Positions 1-8,302 of a stretch of DNA of 64,000 bases are shown here, piece after piece. The stretch spans positions 62,001 through 126,000 of the forward strand of contig NZ_JAUIYO010000001.1 of the NCBI RefSeq assembly GCF_044891285.1, given 5' to 3'. The position numbers were made by a program, and so were the translations under genes. Position 1 is the stretch's first letter. Every line of letters begins with the position of its first letter. Below the pieces are notes generated by a model that worked only from the letters and a program-made list of their open reading frames with translations, was not told the DNA's origin and made no database searches. Source of the DNA: Pseudobacillus lumedeiriae. GTDB lineage: Bacteria; Bacillota; Bacilli; Bacillales; Domibacillaceae.

Positions 1-77
1 ATATACAACATTAATGTGGGGTCTGACACTTTCTTTTTGAATCAATCCCTTTTCATATAAGCGCTAATGTTTTCAGC

Positions 78-920
78 TCATTTTGCCCAATACATGACAC
101 CAAGAGCACCAAGACCGGTATGGGTGGATATAATAGGAGTCGTCGTTTCAATTTCGATCTCTTCAACCCCTATCAGTTCAATCAATTTTTCTTTTAGACG
201 GCTCGCCAGTTCATAACCGCCCGCATGGACGATTCCCACTTTCACTATCTTTTTCTCTTTTACTTCCTCCGCAATTTGCGTAGACAAATACTTAATGACT
301 TGGGCATGACTCCGGACTTTTGTCACTGGACTCAATTCTCCTGTATCAAGATGAGTGATCGGCTTTATATTCAAAAGCGAACCAATAAACCCTTTCGCTT
401 TACCGATACGGCCGCCTTTAATTAAATTTTCTAATGTATCAACAACGAGATACAATTTTGTCTGCGATCGGATTTCTTGCAGCTGTCGAACAATCTCCTC
501 TACCTCTTTGCCTTGCTCCGCCAGCTTAACCGCCTCAATAACCTGAAAAGAAAGGGCTTTCGAAATGTAACCAGAATCGACAACTGTCACGTCAGACTCG
601 GTCATTTCCGCCGCTTGTTGGGCTGATCGGACCGTTCCGCTCATCTTTCCTGTCATATGAATAGACAGCACCTGACTTCCGTCTTTGCCCAATTCATCAT
701 ACACTTCCAAAAAGCGTCCGACGGAAGGCTGCGAGCTTTTTGGAAGTTCTTTCGACTGTTTCATCCGCTCCAAAAACTCATCAGGAGAAATATCAACCGT
801 ATCTAAATAGGTCTTTCCATCCATTGAAATCGTTAAAGGAACAATAGTAATTCCATACCTATCTAGTATTTCTTTTTTTACATCCAATGTTGAATCTGTT
901 ACAATTTTAATTTTCTGCAC
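78..920 (-). CDS. DegV family fatty acid-binding protein
   Basis: 280 residues, the usual length for DegV proteins. These bind a fatty acid and serve as the carrier (FakB-like) subunit for fatty acid kinase in Firmicutes. The N-terminus has the family signature VTDST at residues 7-11. SSQPSVG follows near residue 62, HMTGKMSGT near 88 and GGRIGKAKGF near 170; these serine, threonine and glycine loops contact the carboxylate of the lipid in known structures. There is no signal peptide or membrane segment, so it should be cytosolic. It stands alone: no fakA kinase gene is present in the window. The family assignment is firm, but which DegV paralogue this is cannot be told. Confidence 0.93.
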   Translation of the reverse strand: MQKIKIVTDSTLDVKKEILDRYGITIVPLTISMDGKTYLDTVDISPDEFLERMKQSKELPKSSQPSVGRFLEVYDELGKDGSQVLSIHMTGKMSGTVRSAQQAAEMTESDVTVVDSGYISKALSFQVIEAVKLAEQGKEVEEIVRQLQEIRSQTKLYLVVDTLENLIKGGRIGKAKGFIGSLLNIKPITHLDTGELSPVTKVRSHAQVIKYLSTQIAEEVKEKKIVKVGIVHAGGYELASRLKEKLIELIGVEEIEIETTTPIISTHTGLGALGVMYWAK

Positions 921-1042
921 AACTCCACATCCTTACTATCAATCAACCTGAAAACATTATAACGTGAAATACCGGTGATTAACATCTTATTCTTTTATAA
1001 ACAATCCTCTGTTTCTCCGTCCTGTTTTCAGTTAAAACACAC

Positions 1043-1078
1043 AAAAAAAAGAACGAAGGTTGTCTTCGTCCTTTTTTG
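1043..1078 (-). terminator. Rho-independent terminator of the ABC operon
   Basis: On the minus strand GGACGAAG and CTTCGTTC form an 8-bp stem (one G-U pair) followed by a run of eight T. It lies just past the structured repeat that follows the ATPase gene and ends the ABC transporter operon before degV. Confidence 0.8.
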
Positions 1079-1082
1079 AATC

Positions 1083-1197
1083 TAGGCGGGCGCCATCAGC
1101 TCGAGGTCATAAGCCAATCCGTCCAGAAGGTTAAAGAATAAACCTTCCAGCCGGCTCGTCTTATGCCCGAGAGTCTAAACGACCGCTTCCGCTCTTC
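1083..1197 (-). repeat. Structured intergenic repeat element
   Basis: About 115 bp between the ATPase stop codon and the operon terminator, with no reading frame of note. It folds as nested helices: CATAAG pairs with CTTATG across about 60 nt, and GAAGGTT with AACCTTC inside. It is GC-richer than the surroundings. The sequence resembles a repeat I recall being scattered through Bacillaceae intergenic regions, but I cannot run a search. It would be transcribed as the 3' untranslated region of the transporter operon. Confidence 0.55.
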
Positions 1198-1198
1198 T

Positions 1199-1993
1199 TT
1201 ACGCCAGTAATGATCGGTCGCTTAGCAGTGCTTCGCCGCGGATTCGTTGGAATTCGGCTAGCAATTTTTCTACTGTCAGCTCCGGCTTTTCTGTTTCGTT
1301 TGCCTGGAATATAATTTGACCTTTATCCATCATAATGAGACGATTACCAAGGTCAAGTGCTTGCTGCATATTATGAGTGACCATTAACGTTGTTAACTGG
1401 AATTTCTCCACAATTTCTTTCGTCAGTTTTGTAATTAAATCCGCTCTTGCCGGGTCAAGGGCTGCCGTATGTTCATCTAAGAGAAGAATGTCTGGTTTTG
1501 TAAATGTCGCCATTAATAAAGACAATGCCTGCCGCTCACCGCCGGATAACAGTCCAACTTTGGCCTGCAGCCGGTCTTCTAGTCCAAGATGAAGAATTTC
1601 CAGCTGCTCTCGGAAATAATCACGCCGCTTTTTCGTGACACCGAATTGAAGAGAACGCGGTTTTGTCCGGTTATAAGCCAATGCTAGATTCTCCTCAATC
1701 GTCATCGTTGGAGCCGTTCCAGCCGATGGGTTTTGGAAGACACGGCCGATTTTTTTAGCCCGTTTATGTTCCGGCATCGAAGTCATGTCTGTGCCGTTAA
1801 TTTTTACAGTTCCGTAATCAGGAAATAGATTTCCGGAAATCATATTCATCAACGTCGATTTCCCTGCTCCGTTACTGCCAATGACTGTCACAAAATCACC
1901 TGGTTTCATTTGTAAGCACAGTTGATTCAATGCGATCTTTTCATCAGGGGTTCCTTCATAGAAAACTTTATAAATCCGATCTAGCTGCAGCAA
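1199..1993 (-). CDS. ABC transporter ATP-binding protein (TrpY-like)
   Basis: ATPase subunit of an ABC importer whose permease and binding protein lie directly upstream. It has Walker A GSNGAGKST near residue 40, signature LLSGGERQALS near 148, Walker B ILLLDEH and switch histidine VTHN. I place the start at TTG 1993: GGAGGGG lies six bases upstream and the product then begins MLQLDRIYKVF as in relatives. The ATG at 2008 would add five residues but overlaps the ribosome site. With the TTG start the gene overlaps the end of the permease gene by 26 bases, suggesting coupled translation. The family belongs to uptake systems with PF04392 binding proteins (TrpXYZ type); the substrate cannot be read from this sequence. 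Confidence 0.9.
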   Translation of the reverse strand: MLQLDRIYKVFYEGTPDEKIALNQLCLQMKPGDFVTVIGSNGAGKSTLMNMISGNLFPDYGTVKINGTDMTSMPEHKRAKKIGRVFQNPSAGTAPTMTIEENLALAYNRTKPRSLQFGVTKKRRDYFREQLEILHLGLEDRLQAKVGLLSGGERQALSLLMATFTKPDILLLDEHTAALDPARADLITKLTKEIVEKFQLTTLMVTHNMQQALDLGNRLIMMDKGQIIFQANETEKPELTVEKLLAEFQRIRGEALLSDRSLLA

Positions 1994-2987
1994 CTTGATC
2001 CCCTCCATTTGATTTATCTAACCCTAATTGAGCAGCCCGCTTTTTCCTTCTTGCCCCTGATTTTTGTTTTTCGATCAATTTAGGTACGACAAGGGCGAAG
2101 ATCACGATCACTGCTGTGATGAGCTTCATGTCACCCGTCTCAAGAAAATCTGCTCTTAGCGCCAATGTAATAATTAAGCGGTACAAAATCGCTCCGATTA
2201 ACACGGCAAGCGTAGCTCTTACAATTGTCGAGTTTCCTACCACTGCCTCCCCGATAATAACAGATGCTAAACCGATGATAATCATCCCGATTCCCATCCC
2301 TACATCGCTGAAGCCGTTATATTGCGCCACTAACGCCCCTGAAAAGGCAACAAGTGCGTTAGAGATACCTAATCCAAGCACTTTCAGCCAATCTGTATTC
2401 GCTGAAAAGCTCCGTACCATGCCATCGTTGTCACCAACCGCCCGCAAGCTTAAGCCGATTTCTGTTTTTAAGAACAGATCCACCATCTTTTTAATGACGA
2501 AAGCGATCAGAGCCATGACAATGAGAACTCCCCATGTAGAAGGAATATAAGAACTTAAGCCGATAGACGTAAGCAAACTTTGCATCATACTGTCAAAGCC
2601 CAGCCCCTGCCACCAGGCAGAAATCTGTGTAATCACCGTTTCTTCCGCAAGCAGCGGCACATTCGGTTTATCCATAATGCGCAAGTTAATAGAATAAAGA
2701 GCAATCATCATTAAAATACCAGATAATAGCGCATTGATTTTTCCTTTTGTGTGAAGAATACCGGTAACACAGCCGGCTAAAAAACCAGCCGCTAAAGCTC
2801 CCATCGTTGCAAGAAACGGATTGACGCCTGAAATAATTAATACTGCTGCTGTTGCTCCTCCTGTGACAAAGCTCCCGTCTACTGTTAAATCGGGAAAATC
2901 CAATATTCTGAAAGACAGGTAGACTCCTAACGCCATGATGGCGTAGATCACACCGACCTCTACAGAGCCAAATAAGGCTGTGAACAT
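1968..2987 (-). CDS. ABC transporter permease (TrpZ-like, BPD_transp_2)
   Basis: Integral membrane subunit of about 339 residues with some eight hydrophobic segments. It carries the conserved LDFPDLTVDGSF segment near residue 28 typical of permeases paired with PF04392 binding proteins. The start at ATG 2987 is chosen because AGGAGGAG lies seven bases upstream; an in-frame extension to 3017 has no ribosome site and would overlap the upstream hairpin. The C-terminus is a basic cytosolic tail rich in Lys and Arg. It overlaps the ATPase gene and follows the binding-protein gene after a hairpin that probably lowers its expression relative to that gene. Confidence 0.92.
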   Translation of the reverse strand: MFTALFGSVEVGVIYAIMALGVYLSFRILDFPDLTVDGSFVTGGATAAVLIISGVNPFLATMGALAAGFLAGCVTGILHTKGKINALLSGILMMIALYSINLRIMDKPNVPLLAEETVITQISAWWQGLGFDSMMQSLLTSIGLSSYIPSTWGVLIVMALIAFVIKKMVDLFLKTEIGLSLRAVGDNDGMVRSFSANTDWLKVLGLGISNALVAFSGALVAQYNGFSDVGMGIGMIIIGLASVIIGEAVVGNSTIVRATLAVLIGAILYRLIITLALRADFLETGDMKLITAVIVIFALVVPKLIEKQKSGARRKKRAAQLGLDKSNGGDQVAAARSDL

Positions 2988-3015
2988 ATATAATCTCCTC
3001 CTGTTGGACGGATGC

Positions 3016-3045
3016 AAAAGGGGCTTTTAACCAAAAAGCCCCTTT
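3016..3045 (-). terminator. Intercistronic hairpin between binding protein and permease genes
   Basis: On the minus strand AAAGGGGCTTTT and AAAAGCCCCTTTT form a near-perfect 11-12 bp stem with a five-base loop. It ends in a four-T run and lies between the binding-protein stop and the permease ribosome site. Partial termination or 3' end protection here would explain the usual excess of binding protein over membrane subunits. Confidence 0.65.
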
Positions 3046-3051
3046 CACTCA

Positions 3052-4050
3052 TTACTTTACAAATTCCGCTTGGTCTTTCCATTCATCTTTTACTTTAATA
3101 TTCATTTCTTTTGCTGCTTTTTCATTAATTAACAGCTTTAAGTTTTGTGGAGGCTGGACAGCCATATCAGCCGGCTTCGCTCCGTCTTTTAATATTTTTA
3201 CTGCCATTTCTCCTGCTTCATAACCAATGTCATAATATTCAAACCCAAATGCCGCAAATCCTCCGCGTTTAACAGAGTCCAGTTCCCCTACAAATAAAGG
3301 AATATCTTGTTGGTTCGCTACTTGAATAACCGACTCTAGAGCGGACACGACTGTATTATCCGTAATGATATACATCATATCAGCCTTCCCAACGAGTGAC
3401 TCAGCAGCCTGTTTTACTTCTGAAGAAGCGGAAACTGTTGCTTCCACCATTTTAAGGCCATTTTTATCCATTACCTTTTTCACTTCTGCGATTTGAGCGA
3501 CTGAGTTTTGCTCCCCTGCATTATAGATAACTCCGACACGTTTTCCATCGAATTCTTTTGCCATAAATTCAATTGTTTTGGAAATCGCTTCTGGATGCAA
3601 GTCTGTTGTTCCCGTGATGTTTCCGCCAGGCTTGTCCGTATCTTTCACTAGACCAGCTGCTTTCGCATCTGTAACAGAAGTGAACACAATCGGTATATCT
3701 TTTGTCGCATTTAACGCAGCTGTAGCACTTGGAGTGGAGTTAGCAAAGATGAGGTCCACCTTATCTCCAGCAAAGTTGTTTGCGATCGTCTGGTTATTAT
3801 TTTGATCTCCCTGGGCGATCTGTACATCATATTCTGCTTTGATCCCTGCATCATCTAATGCTTTCTTGAAGCCCTTGTAAGCATTGTCAAGGGACGGGTG
3901 TTCAACAATTTGTGTCACACCAATTTGATACGCCTTTTCCTTCGTATCCGATGCTTCTTGCGTTTTTTCTTCACTTTTTCCGCCACACCCGGCAAGTAAA
4001 ACTGCACTTGTTATGCCAGTAATAGCTATGCCTTTCATCCATTTTTTCAT
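3052..4050 (-). CDS. ABC transporter substrate-binding lipoprotein (TrpX-like)
   Basis: 332 residues, PF04392 family. The N-terminus has a lipoprotein signal: basic MKKWMKG, a hydrophobic stretch, then LLAGC with the lipidated Cys at residue 22, followed by a charged linker. The mature part starts with the family motif IGVTQIVEHPSLD and has the two-lobe periplasmic-binding fold pattern. It is the first gene of the operon and should be tethered outside the membrane to deliver substrate to the permease. Relatives called TrpX are often under a tryptophan T-box; I see no T-box motif in the 290 bases upstream, so the substrate is left open. Confidence 0.92.
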   Translation of the reverse strand: MKKWMKGIAITGITSAVLLAGCGGKSEEKTQEASDTKEKAYQIGVTQIVEHPSLDNAYKGFKKALDDAGIKAEYDVQIAQGDQNNNQTIANNFAGDKVDLIFANSTPSATAALNATKDIPIVFTSVTDAKAAGLVKDTDKPGGNITGTTDLHPEAISKTIEFMAKEFDGKRVGVIYNAGEQNSVAQIAEVKKVMDKNGLKMVEATVSASSEVKQAAESLVGKADMMYIITDNTVVSALESVIQVANQQDIPLFVGELDSVKRGGFAAFGFEYYDIGYEAGEMAVKILKDGAKPADMAVQPPQNLKLLINEKAAKEMNIKVKDEWKDQAEFVK

Positions 4051-4344
4051 GTTCTTTCCCCCTTAAAACTTTGTAATATTTGTCAATTTTCAGACACATT
4101 TGCAAGATAAATTCATTATGCTTCAAAGATAGTGGAAAATCAAGTATTTTCAGAATACTAATTGGCTGAATTGTGTACCATCTTGCCTTTTTATTTCTCG
4201 GCTTTAAATCTCAGTTCTCTTATGACCTTCATCTTTTTTTATACTATTTGAAAAAAATTTTCTCGAGTTTCTCCCTCTATCCCTTTCCCTTTCTTTTTAC
4301 ACTATTTAACGGTTGTCAAAATAAAAAATAGCGGAGAATCTCCG
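4051..4344. other. Intergenic region upstream of the ABC operon
   Basis: About 290 bases between dfrA and the binding-protein gene. It holds the ribosome site AAGGGGG before the binding-protein start and the dfrA terminator at its far end. It is AT-rich. I looked for a T-box, S-box or other recognisable riboswitch and saw none, and I could not settle on a single convincing promoter. Confidence 0.5.
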
Positions 4345-4353
4345 CTATTTTTT
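4322..4353 (-). terminator. dfrA terminator
   Basis: AAAAAATAGCGGAGA pairs with TCTCCGCTATTTTTT. The 3' arm is followed on the minus strand by a T-rich tract. The stem includes the dfrA stop codon. Confidence 0.9.
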
Positions 4354-4827
4354 CTCGTAAATACGAAAATAGTATTCGTAAGGATTTTTCTCATTTCTCT
4401 CACCTTGTTTTTCGGATACAAGCGCCCAATCCTCCCACTGGATCACATCCGGAAAAAAGGTATCCCCCTCAAATGAGTGGTAGATCACTGTCACGTACAG
4501 TTTATCAGCGTAAGGCATCATCTGTTTAAAAATTTCTGCTCCACCAGTAATAAATAGATCTTCCTCTTTTGGCCTGTCCAGAAGCTCTTCATAAGAGTGA
4601 ACGACCGTACATCCGGCTGCTTCATAGTTTTTGTCGCGGGTCAAAATGATATTTTCACGGCCAGGGAGGGGCTTTCCGATCGATTCATATGTTTTCCTTC
4701 CCATCACGATCGGATGGCCCATCGTTGTTTCTTTAAAGAACTTCAAATCTTCTGGAAGCCGCCACGGAAGGGTATTATCCTTCCCCATCACACCACGTTC
4801 ATCCATTGCCCAAATAAAAGAAATCAT
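4345..4827 (-). CDS. dfrA: Dihydrofolate reductase
   Basis: 160 residues, standard bacterial DHFR length. It reduces dihydrofolate to tetrahydrofolate with NADPH, recycling the dihydrofolate made by thymidylate synthase, whose gene lies 19 bases upstream. Visible family features are the N-terminal strand and Met20-type loop MDERGVMGKDNTLPW, the acidic substrate-binding region LPEDLKFFK near residue 25, the NADPH-binding GRKTYESIG near 43, ILTRD near 61 and the FITGGAEIF loop near 92. Cytosolic. No changes at residues classically tied to trimethoprim resistance are obvious, but resistance cannot be judged by eye. Confidence 0.97.
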   Translation of the reverse strand: MISFIWAMDERGVMGKDNTLPWRLPEDLKFFKETTMGHPIVMGRKTYESIGKPLPGRENIILTRDKNYEAAGCTVVHSYEELLDRPKEEDLFITGGAEIFKQMMPYADKLYVTVIYHSFEGDTFFPDVIQWEDWALVSEKQGERNEKNPYEYYFRIYEKK

Positions 4828-4846
4828 CCGATCACCTTCCCTTTCG

Positions 4847-5803
4847 TTATACCGCTACCGGTGCTTTAATGGCCGGATGCGGATCATAGCCTATAAGTGA
4901 AATATCTTCCATCTCAAAATCAAATACCGACTGCTTTTCCTCATTTAACTTTAATGATGGCAGTTCTCTCGGCTCGCGGTCCAATTGAGCTTTCACTTGA
5001 TCAAAGTGATTAGTATAAATATGTGCATCACCTAATGTATGAATAAATTCCCCCACTTCTAAACCGCATTCATGCGCGACTAAGTGGGTTAACAAGGCAT
5101 AACTTGCGATGTTAAAAGGAATGCCTAGGAACAGGTCTCCGGAACGCTGATAAAGCTGGCAGGACAACTTTCCTTCTGACACATAAAATTGGAACATCGT
5201 ATGGCATGGCGGCAGGGCCATCGATGGAATGTCTTCCGGATTCCATGCCGAAACGATAAGCCGGCGGGAATCTGGATTCGTTTTAATCGTTTGGATCACT
5301 TCTTTTAACTGATCAATCGTTTCGCCGGCAGATGTTTTCCACGCACGCCACTGGCTGCCGTATACATCGCCGAGTGTGCCGTAAGCAGCAGTAAACGACT
5401 CATCCTCCAATACGCGTTGTTTGAAGTGTTCCATTTGCTCTTGATACAGAACGTTAAATTCTTCATCCTGCTGAGAACGCAAACCAAAATTTGACATATC
5501 AGGTCCGTTATAATCTTTACTTTCTACCCAGTTCTTAAACGCCCATTCGTTCCAGATATTGTTATTATGCTGAAGCAAATAACGAATATTCGTGTCGCCT
5601 TTTATGAACCATAATAGCTCGCTTGCCACAAGACGAAAAGCAATGCGCTTCGTTGTCAAAAGCGGAAAGCCCTCCTGCAGGTTAAATCGCATTTGTGCAC
5701 CAAAGATAGAAACCGTACCTGTTCCAGTCCGATCTTCCTTTTTCGTTCCTTCCTTCAGGACGCGACGGCACAAATCCAAATACTGCTGTTCATTCTTGCT
5801 CAT
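4847..5803 (-). CDS. thyA: Thymidylate synthase
   Basis: 318 residues. Converts dUMP to dTMP using methylenetetrahydrofolate. The nucleophile is Cys200 in LPPCHTMFQFYV; the folate and phosphate sites RTGTGT near residue 25, RRLIVSAWNP near 180 and QRSGDLFLGIPFN are intact. It is the long form with an insertion of about 50 residues (roughly 90-140), like B. subtilis ThyB. The start is ATG 5803 because AGGAG lies eight bases upstream; the GTG at 5812 is too close to that site. The ATG overlaps the stop of the upstream methyltransferase gene in an ATGA, so the two are translationally coupled; dfrA follows, giving a folate and thymidylate unit. Confidence 0.97.
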   Translation of the reverse strand: MSKNEQQYLDLCRRVLKEGTKKEDRTGTGTVSIFGAQMRFNLQEGFPLLTTKRIAFRLVASELLWFIKGDTNIRYLLQHNNNIWNEWAFKNWVESKDYNGPDMSNFGLRSQQDEEFNVLYQEQMEHFKQRVLEDESFTAAYGTLGDVYGSQWRAWKTSAGETIDQLKEVIQTIKTNPDSRRLIVSAWNPEDIPSMALPPCHTMFQFYVSEGKLSCQLYQRSGDLFLGIPFNIASYALLTHLVAHECGLEVGEFIHTLGDAHIYTNHFDQVKAQLDREPRELPSLKLNEEKQSVFDFEMEDISLIGYDPHPAIKAPVAV

Positions 5804-6603
5804 TCTTTCCACTCCTTGTTCATCTCATCTGCTGCCTCAATCGTTCCAAAGTGAAAGAGCGACGTTGGGCGAACGTGCTGCTTGAAACCAAGCTCAGAAA
5901 ACCGCTTGGATTGATAATGATCTTTTAAAATAACCCTCTGTTTAGCTACTCGCCGGGCCTCCTGCACGATCTCCCTTGTTAATTCATCATGCACAGCAAG
6001 TTCCCTCAACCCAGCAATCCCTTTTGAAGAAAGAATCGGCTTAGTAAACATCGGATCAAAATAGACGACATCCACCGATTGATCCGGAAGACCAGGCAGT
6101 ACATTCTGATATCGTCCGCTTATTACTTCAATTCGTTTCATCGGTTCATTTAATTCCTGCAGCGGTGATTCCCATTCAGTCAGCCCATGTTTTATGATAT
6201 AAGCAAGCACAGAATTCCCTTCTATCCCCATTACCCGGCCAGCGGGTCCCGTAACAAAGCTTGCTGTAATGCTATCCGACGCAAGGCCCAGCGTGCAATC
6301 AAGCAGCGACATGCCCGGTTGCAGCCTAGCCGCATCAATGAATGGGTCCGATTCTCCTCTCATTAACCGTTTGACACGGAATGAGGCGGAATTTGGATGA
6401 AAGAAAAATGGTTCAGCCCCATCAACAGAATGAAATTCCAGTCGATGTTTAGCAACGATCAGACAGCCCGTTCCGTATTGGGCCTGCAGTGAGGCAACCG
6501 ATCGTTTATCTCTTTTAATAAATGAAAAGCCAAGCTCAGCAGCTATCTGTCTGGCTTTTTCCTCAAGTTTGTCATTTGTTCTTGCAGATGTAGATACAAT
6601 CAT
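5800..6603 (-). CDS. RsmJ-like SAM-dependent methyltransferase (YpiP family)
   Basis: About 267 residues from ATG 6603. Class I methyltransferase of the family that includes E. coli RsmJ (16S rRNA guanine-N2 methylation); the Bacillus member is YpiP. The SAM-binding loop is LLDCTLGLASDSITASF and the catalytic-type motif is YFDPMFTKP. The longer start at 6639 is rejected because the terminator of the upstream brxA gene occupies 6615-6642; GGGAG sits five bases before ATG 6603. It overlaps thyA by an ATGA. Substrate by homology only. Confidence 0.8.
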   Translation of the reverse strand: MIVSTSARTNDKLEEKARQIAAELGFSFIKRDKRSVASLQAQYGTGCLIVAKHRLEFHSVDGAEPFFFHPNSASFRVKRLMRGESDPFIDAARLQPGMSLLDCTLGLASDSITASFVTGPAGRVMGIEGNSVLAYIIKHGLTEWESPLQELNEPMKRIEVISGRYQNVLPGLPDQSVDVVYFDPMFTKPILSSKGIAGLRELAVHDELTREIVQEARRVAKQRVILKDHYQSKRFSELGFKQHVRPTSLFHFGTIEAADEMNKEWKE

Positions 6604-6614
6604 ACGTTCTCCCA

Positions 6615-6642
6615 TAAAAAAGGATGCCGCATTAGACATCCC
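6615..6642 (-). terminator. brxA terminator
   Basis: GGATGTC and GGCATCC flank a short loop on the minus strand, followed by TTTTTTAT. It lies between the brxA stop and the methyltransferase start and argues against a longer methyltransferase reading frame. Confidence 0.8.
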
Positions 6643-6648
6643 CTTCGT

Positions 6649-7083
6649 TTATTTACAATATTGATCAAAGGCTTTCGTTAAATCTTGAATAATTGAGCCA
6701 ATATCATTTCCTTCAATGTGCTCCCGTGGAACGAAGTGAACGACTTCTTTGCCTTTTAGTAATGCCATCGATGGGGATGATGGCTCATATCCATCGAAAT
6801 ACTCCCGCATTTGCGCCGTAGCTTCTTTGTCCTGGCCGGCAAACACCGTCACTAAATGGTCTGGAGAAGCTTCATTCATGGATGCTTGAACTGCAGCAGG
6901 TCTGGCAAGCCCGGCAGCACAGCCGCAAACAGAGTTTACAACAACGAGAGTCGTTCCTTCTGCATTCGATATAAATTCATTGACTTCCTCCGCTGTCGTT
7001 AACTCTTTAAATCCTGCATTCGTTAATTCAGCACGCATGGGTGCTACCATTTGTTTCATATATTCTTCATAAGCATTTGTCAT
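6649..7083 (-). CDS. brxA: Bacilliredoxin BrxA
   Basis: 144 residues, DUF1094 / bacilliredoxin family (B. subtilis YphP). A thioredoxin-fold protein that removes bacillithiol from protein cysteines after oxidative stress. The active-site CGC is at residues 53-55 in SVCGCAAG, and the conserved SPSMALLKGKEVVHFVPREHIEG follows near residue 101. This fits with bshA and bshB1, the bacillithiol synthesis genes, being present near 57-58 kb. Good ribosome site upstream, own terminator downstream. The sister protein BrxB shares the motif; local synteny favours BrxA. Confidence 0.9.
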   Translation of the reverse strand: MTNAYEEYMKQMVAPMRAELTNAGFKELTTAEEVNEFISNAEGTTLVVVNSVCGCAAGLARPAAVQASMNEASPDHLVTVFAGQDKEATAQMREYFDGYEPSSPSMALLKGKEVVHFVPREHIEGNDIGSIIQDLTKAFDQYCK

Positions 7084-7101
7084 TTTCTCTTCCTCCCATT
7101 C

Positions 7102-8229
7102 TCACGTTTCTCTTGATTCAGTCATTTGTTTCCAGACGGAGCCTTTTGCCTCTTCTCCGCCCTCAATCCGTTCGATTGCCATCTTCACTTGCATTTGCAC
7201 TTCAAACTCCGGATCATTTACCGCCTGCTTTAAAGCAGGAAGCGCTGTTTCATCACCAACTTCATATAAAAACATCGCAGCCCGCCAACGGACAATTTTG
7301 CTTTTGTCCTGCAAAGCATCACACATCACAGGAACGGCTTCTTCAAAACCAAGGTCGGACAGGCAGTCACCAGCTGTACGGCGGACCGTTACAGTAGGAT
7401 CCTTTAATCCCTGATATAAAAGCGGCAGTACTTGTTTGTCTTCAATCATGCCAATATAAACAACAGCAAGGCGGCGGATCGCCGGTTTGTTATCTTTAAG
7501 CGCAAGCTGTAATAAAGGCAAATCAGCTGCAGAAGGAGTTTCCATCTGCTCCAGCCATTGATAGCGCCGGCGCCAATCTTCCTCTTTCTGCCACATAGAA
7601 GCAGTGACCTTCAGGCCGTGCCGTTTCATTTCTGAAGCTGACTTTCCTTCTGCCCCGGATGCAGCTAAAAATCCCAAACGTTCTTGCGGATAAGCAGCGA
7701 TAATTTCTTCCAATACCTCTTGTCCAATTTCATCTAAATCACCGTAACGAATCCCAAAATCTGTCCATTTTCTTTGAAGTACATAATTATCATCTGCCAA
7801 TTGGGCTTTTTTGAATGCTTCTATAAAGTAATCAGGCAGCGGAAATCGTTTCTCCTCAGTCGCTGATGTTAGTTTTAACTGAATGGGGATTCCTTTGAAC
7901 ACTTGAATCGCCGTCTGTACTTCGCCGTAGGCTTCTTCAACGTTGGCATCTGTACTTTCTCCAGCTGCCGCTTCTCCAAATATTTCTCTTACTTGCGGAA
8001 GCAGATTTTTCCAATCATACTTGCCGTTCCGTTCAACAGCTAAAAAATCAGCCACATGATAAACACCCTTAATTCCTTCTATCTTTAAAATAGATTGTAT
8101 TTTTTCGGGAGCATCTTCCGCATGGCCGGCTTTATAGTTGTTACTTTTTCCAGCAGCAAGCTCTTCATCCAGTATAATTTTCATCGTGTTTGGACTCGGT
8201 GTAGGCTCGATTTTTAAAATAAGCAACAC
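7102..8229 (-). CDS. ypgR: Virulence factor-like protein with Nfu N-terminal and HEAT repeats (YpgR)
   Basis: 375 residues from GTG 8229, which has AGGAG seven bases upstream; the upstream TTG at 8253 lacks one. The N-terminus (MLILKIEPTPSPNTMKI) is the Nfu/NifU N-terminal domain. The middle is the conserved-virulence-factor-C region. The last 150 residues are HEAT-like repeats visible as repeated helices such as LPLLYQGLKDPTVTVRRTAG and its neighbours. It sits 19 bases upstream of brxA, as in B. subtilis. Its biochemical role is not established; scaffold or protein-protein interaction is likely from the repeats. Confidence 0.85.
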   Translation of the reverse strand: MLLILKIEPTPSPNTMKIILDEELAAGKSNNYKAGHAEDAPEKIQSILKIEGIKGVYHVADFLAVERNGKYDWKNLLPQVREIFGEAAAGESTDANVEEAYGEVQTAIQVFKGIPIQLKLTSATEEKRFPLPDYFIEAFKKAQLADDNYVLQRKWTDFGIRYGDLDEIGQEVLEEIIAAYPQERLGFLAASGAEGKSASEMKRHGLKVTASMWQKEEDWRRRYQWLEQMETPSAADLPLLQLALKDNKPAIRRLAVVYIGMIEDKQVLPLLYQGLKDPTVTVRRTAGDCLSDLGFEEAVPVMCDALQDKSKIVRWRAAMFLYEVGDETALPALKQAVNDPEFEVQMQVKMAIERIEGGEEAKGSVWKQMTESRET

Positions 8230-8302
8230 GAATGACTCCTTTCCACAGCTCAACCTTTACCGCCATTCTAACACAAATAAATGAACGGCGGCTTCATTTT
8301 GC

